Source: Staphylococcus simulans
GTDB lineage: Bacteria > Bacillota > Bacilli > Staphylococcales > Staphylococcaceae
Assembly (NCBI RefSeq): GCF_003043455.1
Contig: NZ_PZGG01000001.1
Span: 1 to 64,000 of the forward strand
Direction of reading: 5' to 3'
DNA: 64,000 nt
The notes beneath the pieces are model-generated. The model made no database searches, had not been told where the DNA came from, and saw only the letters and a program-made list of their open reading frames with translations. Both the position numbers and the translations under genes were made by a program. Position 1 is the first letter of the stretch; every line of letters starts with the position of its first letter. Shown piece by piece: positions 8,261 through 17,589 of the stretch.

Positions 8261-9940
8261 ATGAATAAAATTATTAAAATGATTGAAAAAATGAAACCTT
8301 TCTTTGAAAAGATTGCATCTAACCCGTATTTAACTGCAATCCGTGATGGTTTCGTAGCTTTAATGCCAGTCGTTTTATTCTCATCTTTATTTATCTTGGT
8401 AGCATATGTACCAAACGTATGGGGATTCCACTGGCCTAAAAATATTGAAGACATCATCATGAAAGTTTATAACTTCACGATGGGTATGTTAGCCGTCTTC
8501 ATGGCAGGTACTGTAACTAAATCACTTACCGACAACAGAAACTTGAAATTACCTAAAACGAACCAAATCAACGTAATTTCAACTTTCGTAGCTGCAGAAG
8601 CTTCGTTATTAATCTTAGCAGTTAAACCAATCAAAGATGGTATCAGCATTGAATTATTAGGTACTAAAGGATTAATCGCAGCATTCTTAGTCGCATTCAT
8701 CGTGCCGAACATCTATAAATTCTGTATTGGTAGAAACATCACAATCAAAATGCCTCCGCAAGTTCCAGGTAACATTGCGCAAGCATTTAAAGACATGATT
8801 CCATTCGCACTTTCAGTAACATTCTTCTGGATCGTTGATATTGTCGTTCGTGCATTATCACACGGTAACACAGCAGAATTGGTAACTACTTTGTTATCTC
8901 CATTATTCAGAGCAGCAAACGGTTATTTAGGTTTTGCGATTATCTTTGGTTTCATGGCATTCTTCTGGTTTATCGGGGTTCACGGTCCTTCAGTAGTTGG
9001 TCCGGCAGTAATCGCGATTATGTACAACAACCAAGTAGAAAACTTACGTTTATTCAGAGCGGGTGAACATGCACATTACGCATTAACTCAATCAACTCAA
9101 GACTTCGTAGCATTAATTGGTGGTACAGGTGCAACTTTATTAGTACCTTACATCTTCATTTTCCTATGTAAGTCCCCTGAATTAAAAGCGGTGGGTAAAG
9201 CTTCGGTTATCCCGACTACATTCGCCGTTAACGAACCATTATTATTCGGTGCACCGATCATCTTGAACCCAGTGTTCATGGTTCCATTCATTATCACACC
9301 AATTTTAAACTCTTGGATTTTAAAATTCTTCGTAGATAATCTTGGAATGAACGGATTTATGCACTTCTTACCATGGCCAACACCAGGTCCAATCGGTATC
9401 TATATGGCGTCTAACTTCTCAGTATTATCATTATTATTAATCGCCATTATCTTAGTATTAGACTTTACAATTTGGTTCCCATTCATCAAAGCTTATGACA
9501 AATTAAAACTTGATGAAGAACGTGAAATCGAATTACAAAAAGCTGCAGCTGCTACAGCTGGCGGCGGTACTGCTGCACCAATTGAAGTTGAAGAAAATAC
9601 TCCAGACTTCAATTCTCGTGAACATACTAACGTATTAGTAGTATGTGCCGGCGGTGGTACAAGTGGTATCTTAGCAAACAGCTTAAACAAATATGCGAAA
9701 GAAAATGACATTCCGTTAGAAGCAACAGCTCGTGCTTACGGTCAAGATATGGACTTAATCAAAGACATGGACATCGTTATCTTAGCACCACAAATGGATG
9801 CGATGAAAGATGAAATGAGAAAATATACTGATCAATACGGTGCTGTATTAGTACCAACAACTGGTAAACAATACATTGGCTTAACTCGTGATGGAGAAGG
9901 CGCAATGAAATTGATTTTCGAAAAAATCAACGAAAAATAA
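8261..9940 (+). CDS. lacE: Lactose-specific PTS enzyme IICB
   Basis: Membrane permease that imports lactose and phosphorylates it to lactose-6-phosphate. It has 559 residues: an N-terminal IIC channel domain (about 1-430) with many hydrophobic helices and the conserved NEPLLFGAPI substrate loop, an Ala/Gly-rich linker, then a IIB domain (about 455-559) whose phosphocysteine is Cys462 in VVCAGGGTSG. It starts 15 bp after lacF and is translationally close. A long hairpin at 9969-10026 separates it from lacG. Confidence 0.96.
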   Translation: MNKIIKMIEKMKPFFEKIASNPYLTAIRDGFVALMPVVLFSSLFILVAYVPNVWGFHWPKNIEDIIMKVYNFTMGMLAVFMAGTVTKSLTDNRNLKLPKTNQINVISTFVAAEASLLILAVKPIKDGISIELLGTKGLIAAFLVAFIVPNIYKFCIGRNITIKMPPQVPGNIAQAFKDMIPFALSVTFFWIVDIVVRALSHGNTAELVTTLLSPLFRAANGYLGFAIIFGFMAFFWFIGVHGPSVVGPAVIAIMYNNQVENLRLFRAGEHAHYALTQSTQDFVALIGGTGATLLVPYIFIFLCKSPELKAVGKASVIPTTFAVNEPLLFGAPIILNPVFMVPFIITPILNSWILKFFVDNLGMNGFMHFLPWPTPGPIGIYMASNFSVLSLLLIAIILVLDFTIWFPFIKAYDKLKLDEEREIELQKAAAATAGGGTAAPIEVEENTPDFNSREHTNVLVVCAGGGTSGILANSLNKYAKENDIPLEATARAYGQDMDLIKDMDIVILAPQMDAMKDEMRKYTDQYGAVLVPTTGKQYIGLTRDGEGAMKLIFEKINEK

Positions 9941-9968
9941 GCATTAATTTAAAGTAAGACACACACTT

Positions 9969-10026
9969 AGCCCCTTGTCGCACTTACACACGACATCTTA
10001 AGTATCTACACAAGCGGCAAGGGGCT
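9969..10026 (+). other. Long stem-loop in the lacE-lacG gap
   Basis: AGCCCCTTGTCGC pairs with GCGGCAAGGGGCT (12 Watson-Crick pairs plus one wobble) around a 32-nt loop. No T-run follows on the plus strand, so it is unlikely to be a simple terminator. It could be an mRNA processing or stability element that changes the lacE to lacG ratio. Confidence 0.6.
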
Positions 10027-10090
10027 CCATTTGTGTGTGATGTAACTAGTAATATTGAAGATATTAATTAACTAAAAAGGAGACAATTTA

Positions 10091-11497
10091 ATGAGTAAAT
10101 TACCTAAAGACTTTGTATTAGGTGCTGCAACTGCTGCATATCAAGTTGAAGGTTCAAGTACTGTAGATGGTAAAGGTCGTGTATTATGGGATGGTTTCTT
10201 AGAAAAACAAGGACGTTTTTCTCCAGACCCAGCAAGTGACTTTTACAATCGTTATGAAGAAGATATCAAATTAGCATCAGAATACGGTATCAAAGCAATT
10301 CGTATTTCAATTGCTTGGTCACGTATTATTCCTGATGGTACAGGTGAAGTAAACGAAAAAGGTTTGACATATTATCGCAAAGTATTCGAAACTTGCCATA
10401 AATATGGTATCGAACCTTTTGTTACACTTCACCACTTTGATACTCCAGAAACTTTATTTGAAAAAGGTGACTGGTTAAACAAAGATCAAATCGATGCATT
10501 CGAACGTTATGCTGAGCTTGTATTTGATGAATATCATGATGTTGTTAAATACTGGATCACAATCAACGAACCAATCGCGTATGTTCAAGGACAATATATT
10601 ACAGGTGCTTTCCCTCCTGGTGAACAGTACAACACTTTAAAATGTTTACAAGCACAACATAACCAAATCGCTGCACATAGCCGTATTGTAAACTTATTTA
10701 AATCAAAAGGTTATGAAGGTGAAATTGGTTTAGTTCACGCATTAACACAATTCTACAGCATCGATGATCAACCATTAAACCAAATCGCTGCTTACAAACA
10801 TGATATCTTTATGAATGGTTTCATGTTAGATGGAACATTCCTAGGTTACTATACTCCAGCTAAATTAACTGTAGTAAGAGAAATCTTAGGTGAAGAATTC
10901 GAACAATTAGATATTCGTGAAGAGGAATTAGAAGAAATTCGTAAAGCTGCACCACAACTTGACTTCTTAGGTATTAACTATTACCAAAGTAACTGGATCA
11001 AATACCATAATGAAGAAAGCTATATTCACCATAATGGTACAGGCGATAAAGGAACTTCTGTCTTCCGTGTTAAAGGTATCGGAGAAGTTGTTAAAAATGA
11101 AGCAATCCCTACAAATGACTGGGATTGGTACATCTATCCAGAAGGTCTGTATGACATGATGGAACGCATTAAAAACGACTATCCTAATTACAAAAAAATC
11201 TACGTTACTGAAAACGGCCTAGGCTATAAAGATGTACTTGAAGATAACGGTGAAGTACATGATGATGAACGTATTGAATATGTAAGACAACACATTGAAG
11301 CAATCGAACGTGCATACGCAGACGGTATCAACGTTAAAGGTTACTTCATCTGGTCACTACAAGATATGTTCAGCTGGTCAAACGGCTACAATAAACGTTA
11401 TGGTTTATTCTATATCGATTTCGAAACTCAAAAACGTTATGTTAAAGACAGTGCGAAATGGTATAAACAATTATCAGACGACATTTATGGAAAGTAA
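10091..11497 (+). CDS. lacG: 6-phospho-beta-galactosidase
   Basis: Cytoplasmic GH1 enzyme that splits lactose-6-phosphate into glucose and galactose-6-phosphate. It has 468 residues, the family length. The acid/base Glu160 lies in TINEP and the nucleophile Glu374 in YVTENG. The N-terminal GAATAAYQVEG and the C-terminal SLQDMFSWSNGYNKRYGL (phosphate-binding region) are typical of LacG. It has its own AAAAGGAG box and is the last gene of lacFEG, ending at a bidirectional terminator shared with arsC. Confidence 0.97.
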   Translation: MSKLPKDFVLGAATAAYQVEGSSTVDGKGRVLWDGFLEKQGRFSPDPASDFYNRYEEDIKLASEYGIKAIRISIAWSRIIPDGTGEVNEKGLTYYRKVFETCHKYGIEPFVTLHHFDTPETLFEKGDWLNKDQIDAFERYAELVFDEYHDVVKYWITINEPIAYVQGQYITGAFPPGEQYNTLKCLQAQHNQIAAHSRIVNLFKSKGYEGEIGLVHALTQFYSIDDQPLNQIAAYKHDIFMNGFMLDGTFLGYYTPAKLTVVREILGEEFEQLDIREEELEEIRKAAPQLDFLGINYYQSNWIKYHNEESYIHHNGTGDKGTSVFRVKGIGEVVKNEAIPTNDWDWYIYPEGLYDMMERIKNDYPNYKKIYVTENGLGYKDVLEDNGEVHDDERIEYVRQHIEAIERAYADGINVKGYFIWSLQDMFSWSNGYNKRYGLFYIDFETQKRYVKDSAKWYKQLSDDIYGK

Positions 11498-11508
11498 ATA
11501 AGTAAGGC

Positions 11509-11538
11509 AAAACACCTCAGGGATTCCTGAGGTGTTTT
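11509..11538. terminator. Bidirectional terminator between lacG and arsC
   Basis: AAAACACCTCAGG pairs with CCTGAGGTGTTTT around a 4-nt loop, with A/T runs on both sides, so it can end both converging operons. Confidence 0.9.
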
Positions 11539-11575
11539 GTGTTACAACCATAAGTTTTTAAAAGTTGCTCGAAGT

Positions 11576-11977
11576 TTATCTTTTCGTATCTTTAAATTGT
11601 AAAATACGTTGACCAATTTGATCTCTGACTTGTTGGAAAACAGACCAATCTTTGCCGGCAGGGTCTTCAAAACCCCAATGTACTTTTTTGACATGACTCG
11701 GAACTGTAGGGCAGTGTGCATCTGCATGATCACATAACGTCACAACAAGTTTTGCTTTGTTTAATAAATCAATATCGATTTTATCAGAAGTTTGGTTGCT
11801 GATATCGATATCTACTTCTTTCATAGCTTTAACCGCAAGGGGATTCACACCATGTGCTTCGATTCCCCCAGATAAGACTGTCCATTCATCGCCAAGTATG
11901 ACTTTTCCAAAACCTTCTGCCATTTGGCTACGACATGCATTGCCTGTACAAATAAAGTAAATAATAGGTTTATCCAT
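11576..11977 (-). CDS. arsC: Arsenate reductase, thioredoxin-coupled
   Basis: Reduces arsenate to arsenite for export by ArsB. It has 133 residues with the low-molecular-weight tyrosine phosphatase fold. The P-loop CTGNACRS contains catalytic Cys10, and Cys82 and Cys89 form the redox relay, exactly as in plasmid pI258 ArsC. The ATG follows a GAGGAAA box, 15 nt after arsB. It is the last gene of arsRBC. Confidence 0.95.
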   Translation of the reverse strand: MDKPIIYFICTGNACRSQMAEGFGKVILGDEWTVLSGGIEAHGVNPLAVKAMKEVDIDISNQTSDKIDIDLLNKAKLVVTLCDHADAHCPTVPSHVKKVHWGFEDPAGKDWSVFQQVRDQIGQRILQFKDTKR

Positions 11978-11992
11978 ATATTTTCCTCTTTT

Positions 11993-13282
11993 CTAATTAA
12001 GTAATATTGAGAGGTATAAACCGATAAGCGTGATAAACAAGACAGGAAGTGTAATTATCACACCCGTTTTAAAGTAAACACCCCAAGAAATTTTGACACC
12101 TTTTTGAGATAAAACGTGTAACCATAATAATGTTGCGAGTGAACCGATAGGAGTCATTTTGGGTCCCAAATCTGATCCGATGACATTCGCATAAATTAAA
12201 CCTTCTTTAATAATGCCTGAAGCGTGCGCTTGGTTGATCGCTATCGCATCTATCATCACTGTAGGCATATTATTCATAATGGCTGATAACACAGCAGATA
12301 AGAAGCCCATGCCCATTATGCCGCTCAATAAACCATGTTGTGAGAAACTATCAATGATGTCTCCTAATAAAGCTGTAATGCCTACATTTTTAAGTCCGAA
12401 AACAACTAAATACATACCAAGTGAAAATAAGACAATATTCCAAGGTGCACCTTTAATAACTTGCTTAGTGTGAACAGCTTTAGAACCTTTCGCAAGTATT
12501 AAGAAAACGAATGCGACTAAACCTGCGATGAATGATACTGGAATATTGAAAGTTTCACTGATGATATAGCCTATTAGCAAGATTGATAGGACAACCCAAG
12601 CTATTTTAAATAGTTTATGGTCTTTTATCGCACTATGTGGTGATTTTAATGTTGTATCATCGAATTGTTTTGGAATTGCTTTTCTAAAGTAAAGATAAAG
12701 TACAATAATACTTGCCACAAGCGCAAAGAAGTTTGGAAGTATCATATGTTTCATATATTCAATGAATCCAATATTAAAGTAGTCAGCAGAGACGATATTT
12801 ACTAAGTTACTGACAACCAAAGGTAGGGAAGTTGTATCAGCGATAAAACCGCTTGCGATAATGAATGGAAAAATCACACGTTGATTAAAGTTTAAATGAC
12901 GTACCATCGCTAGGACGATAGGCGTTAATATTAATGCAGCACCATCATTTGCGAAAAGTGCCGCAACGACAGCACCTAACAACATAATGTAAATAAACAT
13001 CTTGATTCCATTACCCTTTGATGCTTTTACCATATGTAGTGCAGCCCATTCAAAGAAGCCGATTTCGTCTAAGATTAAAGAAATAATAATTAATGCGACA
13101 AAGGTTAACGTCGCATTCCATACAATGTGCGTGACTTCTCCGACATCGCTTAATGTGACCACACCAGTGAGTAACGCAAGCACAGCACCTATAAGCGCTG
13201 TAATACCGATATCCAGCCCCTTAGGCTGCCATATCACAAAGATTAAGGTAAGTATAAAAATCGTAATGGCAAAAAAAGTCAA
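11993..13282 (-). CDS. arsB: Arsenite efflux permease
   Basis: Inner-membrane arsenite/antimonite exporter of the ArsB/NhaD superfamily, 429 residues with about 12 hydrophobic segments; the length equals that of staphylococcal plasmid ArsB. The conserved block [14 protein letters not shown] is present. It appears to begin with TTG at 13280-13282, overlapping the arsR stop as TTGA; an AAGGAG box lies 10 nt upstream. The overlap implies coupled translation with arsR. Confidence 0.93.
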   Translation of the reverse strand: MTFFAITIFILTLIFVIWQPKGLDIGITALIGAVLALLTGVVTLSDVGEVTHIVWNATLTFVALIIISLILDEIGFFEWAALHMVKASKGNGIKMFIYIMLLGAVVAALFANDGAALILTPIVLAMVRHLNFNQRVIFPFIIASGFIADTTSLPLVVSNLVNIVSADYFNIGFIEYMKHMILPNFFALVASIIVLYLYFRKAIPKQFDDTTLKSPHSAIKDHKLFKIAWVVLSILLIGYIISETFNIPVSFIAGLVAFVFLILAKGSKAVHTKQVIKGAPWNIVLFSLGMYLVVFGLKNVGITALLGDIIDSFSQHGLLSGIMGMGFLSAVLSAIMNNMPTVMIDAIAINQAHASGIIKEGLIYANVIGSDLGPKMTPIGSLATLLWLHVLSQKGVKISWGVYFKTGVIITLPVLFITLIGLYLSILLN

Positions 13283-13599
13283 TGTAGCTCTACTCCTTTA
13301 TGAATTTTGTGACATGCACAACTCGGTTGAGATGCACCTATATCATGGAGTTGATCTAAGAGGGAATTATAGGTTTCTGTATTTAAATGATAGTAATGTT
13401 TATTACCAACTTGGCGTTTATGAACTAAATGATTGTCAATTAAAGCTTTCATATGATGACTTAGGGTAGGTTGAGTCACTTGAAAGTAAGTCAATAAATC
13501 ATTAGCACATAGTTCACCGCAAGACAGTAAATTGAGTATTTCTAAGCGAATAGGGCTTGAAATCGCCTTTAAATATGTAGAGAGTGTTTGATAATCCAT
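13279..13599 (-). CDS. arsR: ArsR-type metalloregulatory repressor
   Basis: Winged-helix repressor that releases DNA on binding arsenite. It has 106 residues with recognition helix [11 protein letters not shown]. The usual arsenic-binding helix ELCxCDL reads ELCANDL here: Cys31 is kept but position 33 is Asn. Cys27 and a C-terminal Cys94-Ala-Cys96 pair remain and might complete a thiolate site. It is the first gene of arsRBC, divergent from nothing; the operator dyad lies just upstream at 13627-13653. Confidence 0.93.
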   Translation of the reverse strand: MDYQTLSTYLKAISSPIRLEILNLLSCGELCANDLLTYFQVTQPTLSHHMKALIDNHLVHKRQVGNKHYYHLNTETYNSLLDQLHDIGASQPSCACHKIHKGVELH

Positions 13600-13626
13600 T
13601 GAATCATCCTTTCCTTAATAGATTAT

Positions 13627-13661
13627 CAACTATATAGATAGTTGTCTATATAGAGATTATA
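13627..13661 (-). promoter_or_regulatory. ars promoter/operator region
   Basis: A perfect dyad CAACTAT-ATAG-ATAGTTG at 13627-13644 overlaps two CTATATAG copies (13630-13637 and 13646-13653). A minus-strand TATAAT lies at 13656-13661, and a TAGACA/GATAAT pair within the dyad is an alternative promoter. Placement upstream of arsR suggests an ArsR operator. Confidence 0.6.
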
Positions 13662-13690
13662 AAAAAACCTAGCAACTTTTGGTTGCTAGG
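13661..13690 (-). terminator. Terminator of lacABCD
   Basis: CCTAGCAAC pairs with GTTGCTAGG around a 5-nt loop. The minus-strand transcript continues into seven T. It isolates lacD from the arsRBC operon. Confidence 0.9.
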
Positions 13691-13710
13691 CAAGATAGTG
13701 ATTCAATTTA

Positions 13711-14646
13711 TTATTTAACTGGGTTAGCAGTTTCATCTAATACTTTGTTTAAGCTTTCGATGTTTGCTTTACCTTCAGTACGGAACCATTCTACAACTGC
13801 ATCGTCGCCTTCTGCGAAGTGGTCAGTTGCACCTCTCCATGTAGCACGGCCACATAATACACCATTGAATGTAGAACCTGATTCTTTAGCGAAGTATAAA
13901 GTTTTTTGGAATAAGTCTGCAGATACACCTGCGCTTAAGTAGATGTAAGGTAAGTTAGTTGAAGCAGCTTGTTCTTTGAAAGCTTGAGCAGCTTCTTCTT
14001 TAGTGAATAATGCTTTTTCACCGAATCCTTCAACATAGTTCATGTTTACAGGAATTTCTACTTTTAATACGTCTACATTGAAACGAGGTTCAGAGTATTT
14101 TTTCATTGCGTCGTTTACTTTGTGTGCTTTTACTTTAGCATATTCTTCAGAACCGCTGTCAGCGTTGTTAGCGTCATAAGAAACGATTTCTAAGAATAAT
14201 GGTAAACCTTCAGCTACACATTCAGCACCAACACGTTCAACGAAAGCTTCTTTTTGATCGTTGATTGCTTTGTCTTCGTCGATGTCAACGTAAACTAATA
14301 ATTTAACAGCATCTGCGCCAGCTTCTTTTAAACGTTTAACAGACCATACGTTTAATAAGTCAGGTAAACGTCCTGGTTCTGAAGCATCATAACCAGTTTT
14401 TTCATAAGCTAATAATAAACCAGCGTTTTTAGCACGAACTTTAGTTGCTGGAAGACCATATTCAGGGTCTAATAAGATACTTGAAGCGTATGGAGTTAAC
14501 TCTTCAGAAACATGTACTTTGAATTGTTCTAAATCTTCTGTTTTAGCATCTTCGCCTAATAAGCGTTTTAAAGCACCACGTTGGTCGATTGCTAATGCAG
14601 CGATGTAATTTTTGTCGTTTAATAAAGGTTTAATTGATTTTGTCAT
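13711..14646 (-). CDS. lacD: Tagatose-1,6-bisphosphate aldolase
   Basis: Class I aldolase that cleaves tagatose-1,6-bisphosphate to dihydroxyacetone phosphate and glyceraldehyde-3-phosphate, the last step of the galactose-6-phosphate route. It has 311 residues, about 15 shorter than S. aureus LacD as I remember it because the N-terminus is more compact. The blocks [38 protein letters not shown] and [10 protein letters not shown] match the family. It overlaps lacC by 4 bp. Confidence 0.95.
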   Translation of the reverse strand: MTKSIKPLLNDKNYIAALAIDQRGALKRLLGEDAKTEDLEQFKVHVSEELTPYASSILLDPEYGLPATKVRAKNAGLLLAYEKTGYDASEPGRLPDLLNVWSVKRLKEAGADAVKLLVYVDIDEDKAINDQKEAFVERVGAECVAEGLPLFLEIVSYDANNADSGSEEYAKVKAHKVNDAMKKYSEPRFNVDVLKVEIPVNMNYVEGFGEKALFTKEEAAQAFKEQAASTNLPYIYLSAGVSADLFQKTLYFAKESGSTFNGVLCGRATWRGATDHFAEGDDAVVEWFRTEGKANIESLNKVLDETANPVK

Positions 14647-15590
14647 GATGAATGTTCCACCTTTTCAATAGTTATTTGATTACTGAATTTCTCAAAGTTA
14701 TTTAAATCAATGTGGCCAGTTCGTGCTTCTAATGCATTTGAAATACCAGCAGCCATAGCGTATGTTGCTGAATCTTGGATAGAAGCATCTTTAGAGATAC
14801 CATAGCTGAAACCAGCTAAACTGCTGTCTCCAGAACCTACTGGGTTAATCGCAACGACTTTAGGAATATCAACATTATAGACTTGTGCTTCATGACGTAG
14901 TAATGCACCATTTTTACCTAATGATAATAAGATATATGGAATGTGCGCTAAGCTTTCGTCTAATAATTGATTAGCTAAGTCGATGTTATCTGAATTGGTA
15001 ATTGCTTTAATCTCTTCATCATTTGGTTTGATTAAAAGAGGAGGGCAATGTTTTGAATGATTAACAGTATAGTTTAATACTTGGCCTGAAGTATCTAAAC
15101 AAACTGGTACATTCTGTTCTTTAGCGACTTCTAATAATTTGACGTAATAGTCTTCAGGGAAGCCTTTAGGTAAGCTGCCTGAAATTGTAATTAGGTCAAA
15201 GTTAGAAATAATCGTATTGAAGTGTTCTAAGAAGCGGATTTGAATTTCTTCTGGTTGCAATGCACCGCTTTCTAAAATTTCAGTTTGACTATTCTCGCTA
15301 GTAACGGCGATACATAAACGAGTTGAAGCTGGAGAAACAGTGAAATCATGTTGGATCTTTGTTTCATCTAAGTTGTTAGTTAACCACTCGCCAAATTTAC
15401 CGCCGATAATTCCTGTACATGTAACATCAATTCCTAGTTCACTCGCAACACGTGCTACGTTGATGCCTTTACCGCCAGCTGATTTGTAATCTTCGGTTGC
15501 ACGTTGAACTGAATTGATTTCGAAGTGTTCTAATGGGTAATTGATATCAATTGCAGGATTTAATGTAACGGTTAATAGTTTGAATGTCAT
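14643..15590 (-). CDS. lacC: Tagatose-6-phosphate kinase
   Basis: PfkB-family kinase that makes tagatose-1,6-bisphosphate from tagatose-6-phosphate and ATP. It has 315 residues. The PfkB signatures are present: [10 protein letters not shown] near residue 40 and the catalytic anion hole [13 protein letters not shown] near residue 255 with its Asp base. It overlaps lacB by 1 bp and lacD by 4 bp, so translation is probably coupled. Confidence 0.95.
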   Translation of the reverse strand: MTFKLLTVTLNPAIDINYPLEHFEINSVQRATEDYKSAGGKGINVARVASELGIDVTCTGIIGGKFGEWLTNNLDETKIQHDFTVSPASTRLCIAVTSENSQTEILESGALQPEEIQIRFLEHFNTIISNFDLITISGSLPKGFPEDYYVKLLEVAKEQNVPVCLDTSGQVLNYTVNHSKHCPPLLIKPNDEEIKAITNSDNIDLANQLLDESLAHIPYILLSLGKNGALLRHEAQVYNVDIPKVVAINPVGSGDSSLAGFSYGISKDASIQDSATYAMAAGISNALEARTGHIDLNNFEKFSNQITIEKVEHSS

Positions 15591-16105
15591 TAGTCGTGAT
15601 ATTCTCCGTTATTCCATTTAGTTAGGAAATCATCGAACATTTCTGGAGTGTAATGAACATCTTCAGGTTTTAAAGTTTCATCCATAGCTTTGATGATTGC
15701 TTCTTTTTCTGGAGTTGGTTCATATTCTGTTTCTGCAAATGTATCAACGATGTTTTTGATTAAGTCAACACCTGTAACCATACCGCCAGCTGCGATGACA
15801 TTACAGTTGTATTCGCTTCTTGCTAAACGTGCACTTGTTGCATCACGAACTAATGCAACACGAGTTCCAGGAACTTTAGTCGCACTTGCGCTGATACCTA
15901 CACCAGTACCACATAATGCAACACCAAAGTCTACTTCACCTGTAGCTACTAAATGACCAATACGTGTACCGTAGATAGGATAGTGTGTACGTACGTAGTC
16001 ATAAGTACCGACATCAATCACTTCATGTCCGTTATTTTTTAAATAAGTAGCAACTTCTGCTTTAATATTTGTAACAATATGGTCACAACCAATAGCAATT
16101 TTCAT
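15590..16105 (-). CDS. lacB: Galactose-6-phosphate isomerase subunit LacB
   Basis: With LacA it forms the heteromeric isomerase converting galactose-6-phosphate to tagatose-6-phosphate. It has 171 residues of the RpiB/LacA/LacB fold, with MKIAIGCDHI at the N-terminus and CGTGVGISASATKVPGTRVALV in the active-site region, which supplies the catalytic cysteine. It follows lacA after 17 bp with an AGGAGG-type box. Confidence 0.96.
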   Translation of the reverse strand: MKIAIGCDHIVTNIKAEVATYLKNNGHEVIDVGTYDYVRTHYPIYGTRIGHLVATGEVDFGVALCGTGVGISASATKVPGTRVALVRDATSARLARSEYNCNVIAAGGMVTGVDLIKNIVDTFAETEYEPTPEKEAIIKAMDETLKPEDVHYTPEMFDDFLTKWNNGEYHD

Positions 16106-16122
16106 AATTTAATATCCTCCTA

Positions 16123-16554
16123 TTAACATAAAGAATTCAACATATCTACTCTGATTTGGTGTCGTCCAGCGTCGTAGCCTGCTTTTAAGAATGCTTTTAC
16201 GCAGTTTAATGCGTTTAATTTACCTACAACTTCGCTACCTAATACGATAACGTTTGTATTATTGTGTCTATGAGTCATTTTTGCTGATTGCTCATCTGAA
16301 ACCGTTGCTGCAATAATATTTTTTTGTTTGTTAGCAAAGTTGAAAGGTGCAATACCATATTTGTCGATGACGATGGCTTTTGTACCTTCGTGCTCTTGGA
16401 CATATTTAGTAACCTCAAGTGTAATTTCAGCAATGTTAGTTGCTTTACTGTTTACTGATAAGTCCTCGATTTCGTACTCAGCATCTGCTAAAGATTCTAA
16501 AATGAAATCTTTTAATTCTTTTGACTGTGAATCACTATGAATAACAATAGACAT
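16123..16554 (-). CDS. lacA: Galactose-6-phosphate isomerase subunit LacA
   Basis: Partner of LacB in the isomerase, 143 residues. The frame is open to 16608, but the ATG at 16552-16554 has an AGGAGGA box 6 nt upstream and matches the known N-terminus. The upstream part of the frame crosses the promoter and operator. It retains the fold features of RpiB-like proteins (NVIVLGSEVVG, RHQIRVDML). It is the first gene of lacABCD, with a near-consensus promoter and three operator repeats directly upstream. Confidence 0.96.
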   Translation of the reverse strand: MSIVIHSDSQSKELKDFILESLADAEYEIEDLSVNSKATNIAEITLEVTKYVQEHEGTKAIVIDKYGIAPFNFANKQKNIIAATVSDEQSAKMTHRHNNTNVIVLGSEVVGKLNALNCVKAFLKAGYDAGRHQIRVDMLNSLC

Positions 16555-16566
16555 AATAAATCCTCC

Positions 16567-16591
16567 TGTTCGAAAATGTTTGATTTTGTTC
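16567..16591 (-). promoter_or_regulatory. Predicted LacR operator, lacABCD side
   Basis: On the minus strand GAACA, AAACA and GAACA begin exactly 10 bp apart (16591-16587, 16581-16577, 16571-16567), between the transcription start and the ribosome binding site. The same array follows the lacFEG promoter. Confidence 0.7.
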
Positions 16592-16599
16592 TTATCTAG

Positions 16600-16628
16600 A
16601 ATATACACTTCAAGGGGTAATTTGTCAA
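16600..16628 (-). promoter_or_regulatory. lacABCD promoter
   Basis: Minus-strand -35 TTGACA (16628-16623), a 17-nt spacer, and -10 TATATT (16605-16600): a near-consensus sigma-A promoter. The first operator repeat starts 8 nt after the -10. Confidence 0.85.
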
Positions 16629-16710
16629 TTTGATAGATTGTAAATATTAAGTAAATCTATTGATAAAAGGGAGTTTCTAAAGAAATGAGAGGGGATATTT
16701 CAATAATTAG

Positions 16711-16742
16711 ACAAAAAGAAAACGCACACGTTTCGTGTGCGT
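16711..16742 (-). terminator. Terminator of lacR
   Basis: A perfect 9-bp stem ACGCACACG/CGTGTGCGT with a 3-nt loop is followed on the minus strand by TTTTCTTTTTG. It separates lacR from lacABCD. Confidence 0.9.
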
Positions 16743-16758
16743 TAATGTTCGTATTAAA

Positions 16759-17508
16759 TTATAGAATATCAGTGTAGTTTTGATAATTTTCTCTAATAGT
16801 CTGTGGAATATCATTATCTGTAATAATCGCATCTAAATGATCGATTTGATAGAAAACAGAGAAAGCACGTGTATTGAATTTTGAGCTGTCTGAAACAAGA
16901 TATTTCTTTGAGGATTGGTTCAAAATAATTTCATTTGCTTTGCCTTCTTCTTCGTTTGCGGTTGTCGCATCATTATCACTAATACCATTGACACCGATAA
17001 ACGCTTTATCGATATGTAATGACTCTAACATTGTATTAGCGAGCCGTCCGATAAACGATCCGGTTTTCTTTCGATAACGACCTCCGATTAAAACAATATC
17101 CATGTTTTCTAAGGCTTCGTATTGTTGAAAAATATACAGTGAATTAGTAATGATATGTAGACGCATATCTTTAATGAAAGGGAAGATAGCTTCGTTTGTT
17201 GTGCTGGATCCGATGAATATCGTATCTTCATTTTGAATCAAACGGCTGGCTTTTTCTGCAATCATACGTTTTTTATCACTGTTCAGCTGTTGCTTTTCTT
17301 CATTCGCTAGCTCGTTATAAAAAGTATGAGGTAAGACGGCACCGCCATGAACTCGTACAAGCAAGGCTTTATGTTCAAGCTCTTTTAAATCACGGCGGAT
17401 GGTCATTGCAGCGACGTCCATATCATTAGATAAATAACTGACACTGACACTTCCGTTTTCTTTCAATATAGATAGTATTTTTTGATGTCGCGCTTCTTTT
17501 AAATTCAT
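16759..17508 (-). CDS. lacR: Lactose operon repressor, DeoR family
   Basis: DeoR-type repressor, 249 residues. The N-terminal helix-turn-helix contains SVSYLSNDMDVAAMTIRRDLKEL with the family signature RRDLKELE. The C-terminal sugar-phosphate sensor domain carries IFIGSSTTNEAIFPF and VSDSSKF. In S. aureus LacR is released by tagatose-6-phosphate. Position next to lacA and the repeated operators at both lac promoters support control of both halves. The ribosome binding site is weak (AGG 12 nt before ATG), consistent with low expression. A -10 TATAAT lies at 17553-17548. Confidence 0.92.
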   Translation of the reverse strand: MNLKEARHQKILSILKENGSVSVSYLSNDMDVAAMTIRRDLKELEHKALLVRVHGGAVLPHTFYNELANEEKQQLNSDKKRMIAEKASRLIQNEDTIFIGSSTTNEAIFPFIKDMRLHIITNSLYIFQQYEALENMDIVLIGGRYRKKTGSFIGRLANTMLESLHIDKAFIGVNGISDNDATTANEEEGKANEIILNQSSKKYLVSDSSKFNTRAFSVFYQIDHLDAIITDNDIPQTIRENYQNYTDIL

Positions 17509-17589
17509 TATATTTCACAACCTGTATATTTTTTCGATTTCGTCATTATTATAGCATAATAACTTATTAGGAATGTACCTAGTTTAGTA

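Noticed and set aside
9969-10026. lacE-lacG hairpin as a rho-independent terminator
   Set aside because: No T-run follows the stem on either strand, and lacG needs transcription from upstream. Listed instead as an unexplained stem-loop.
16744-16751. A single GAAC motif at the 3' end of lacR as an extra LacR site
   Set aside because: Only one copy with no 10-bp partners and no promoter nearby.
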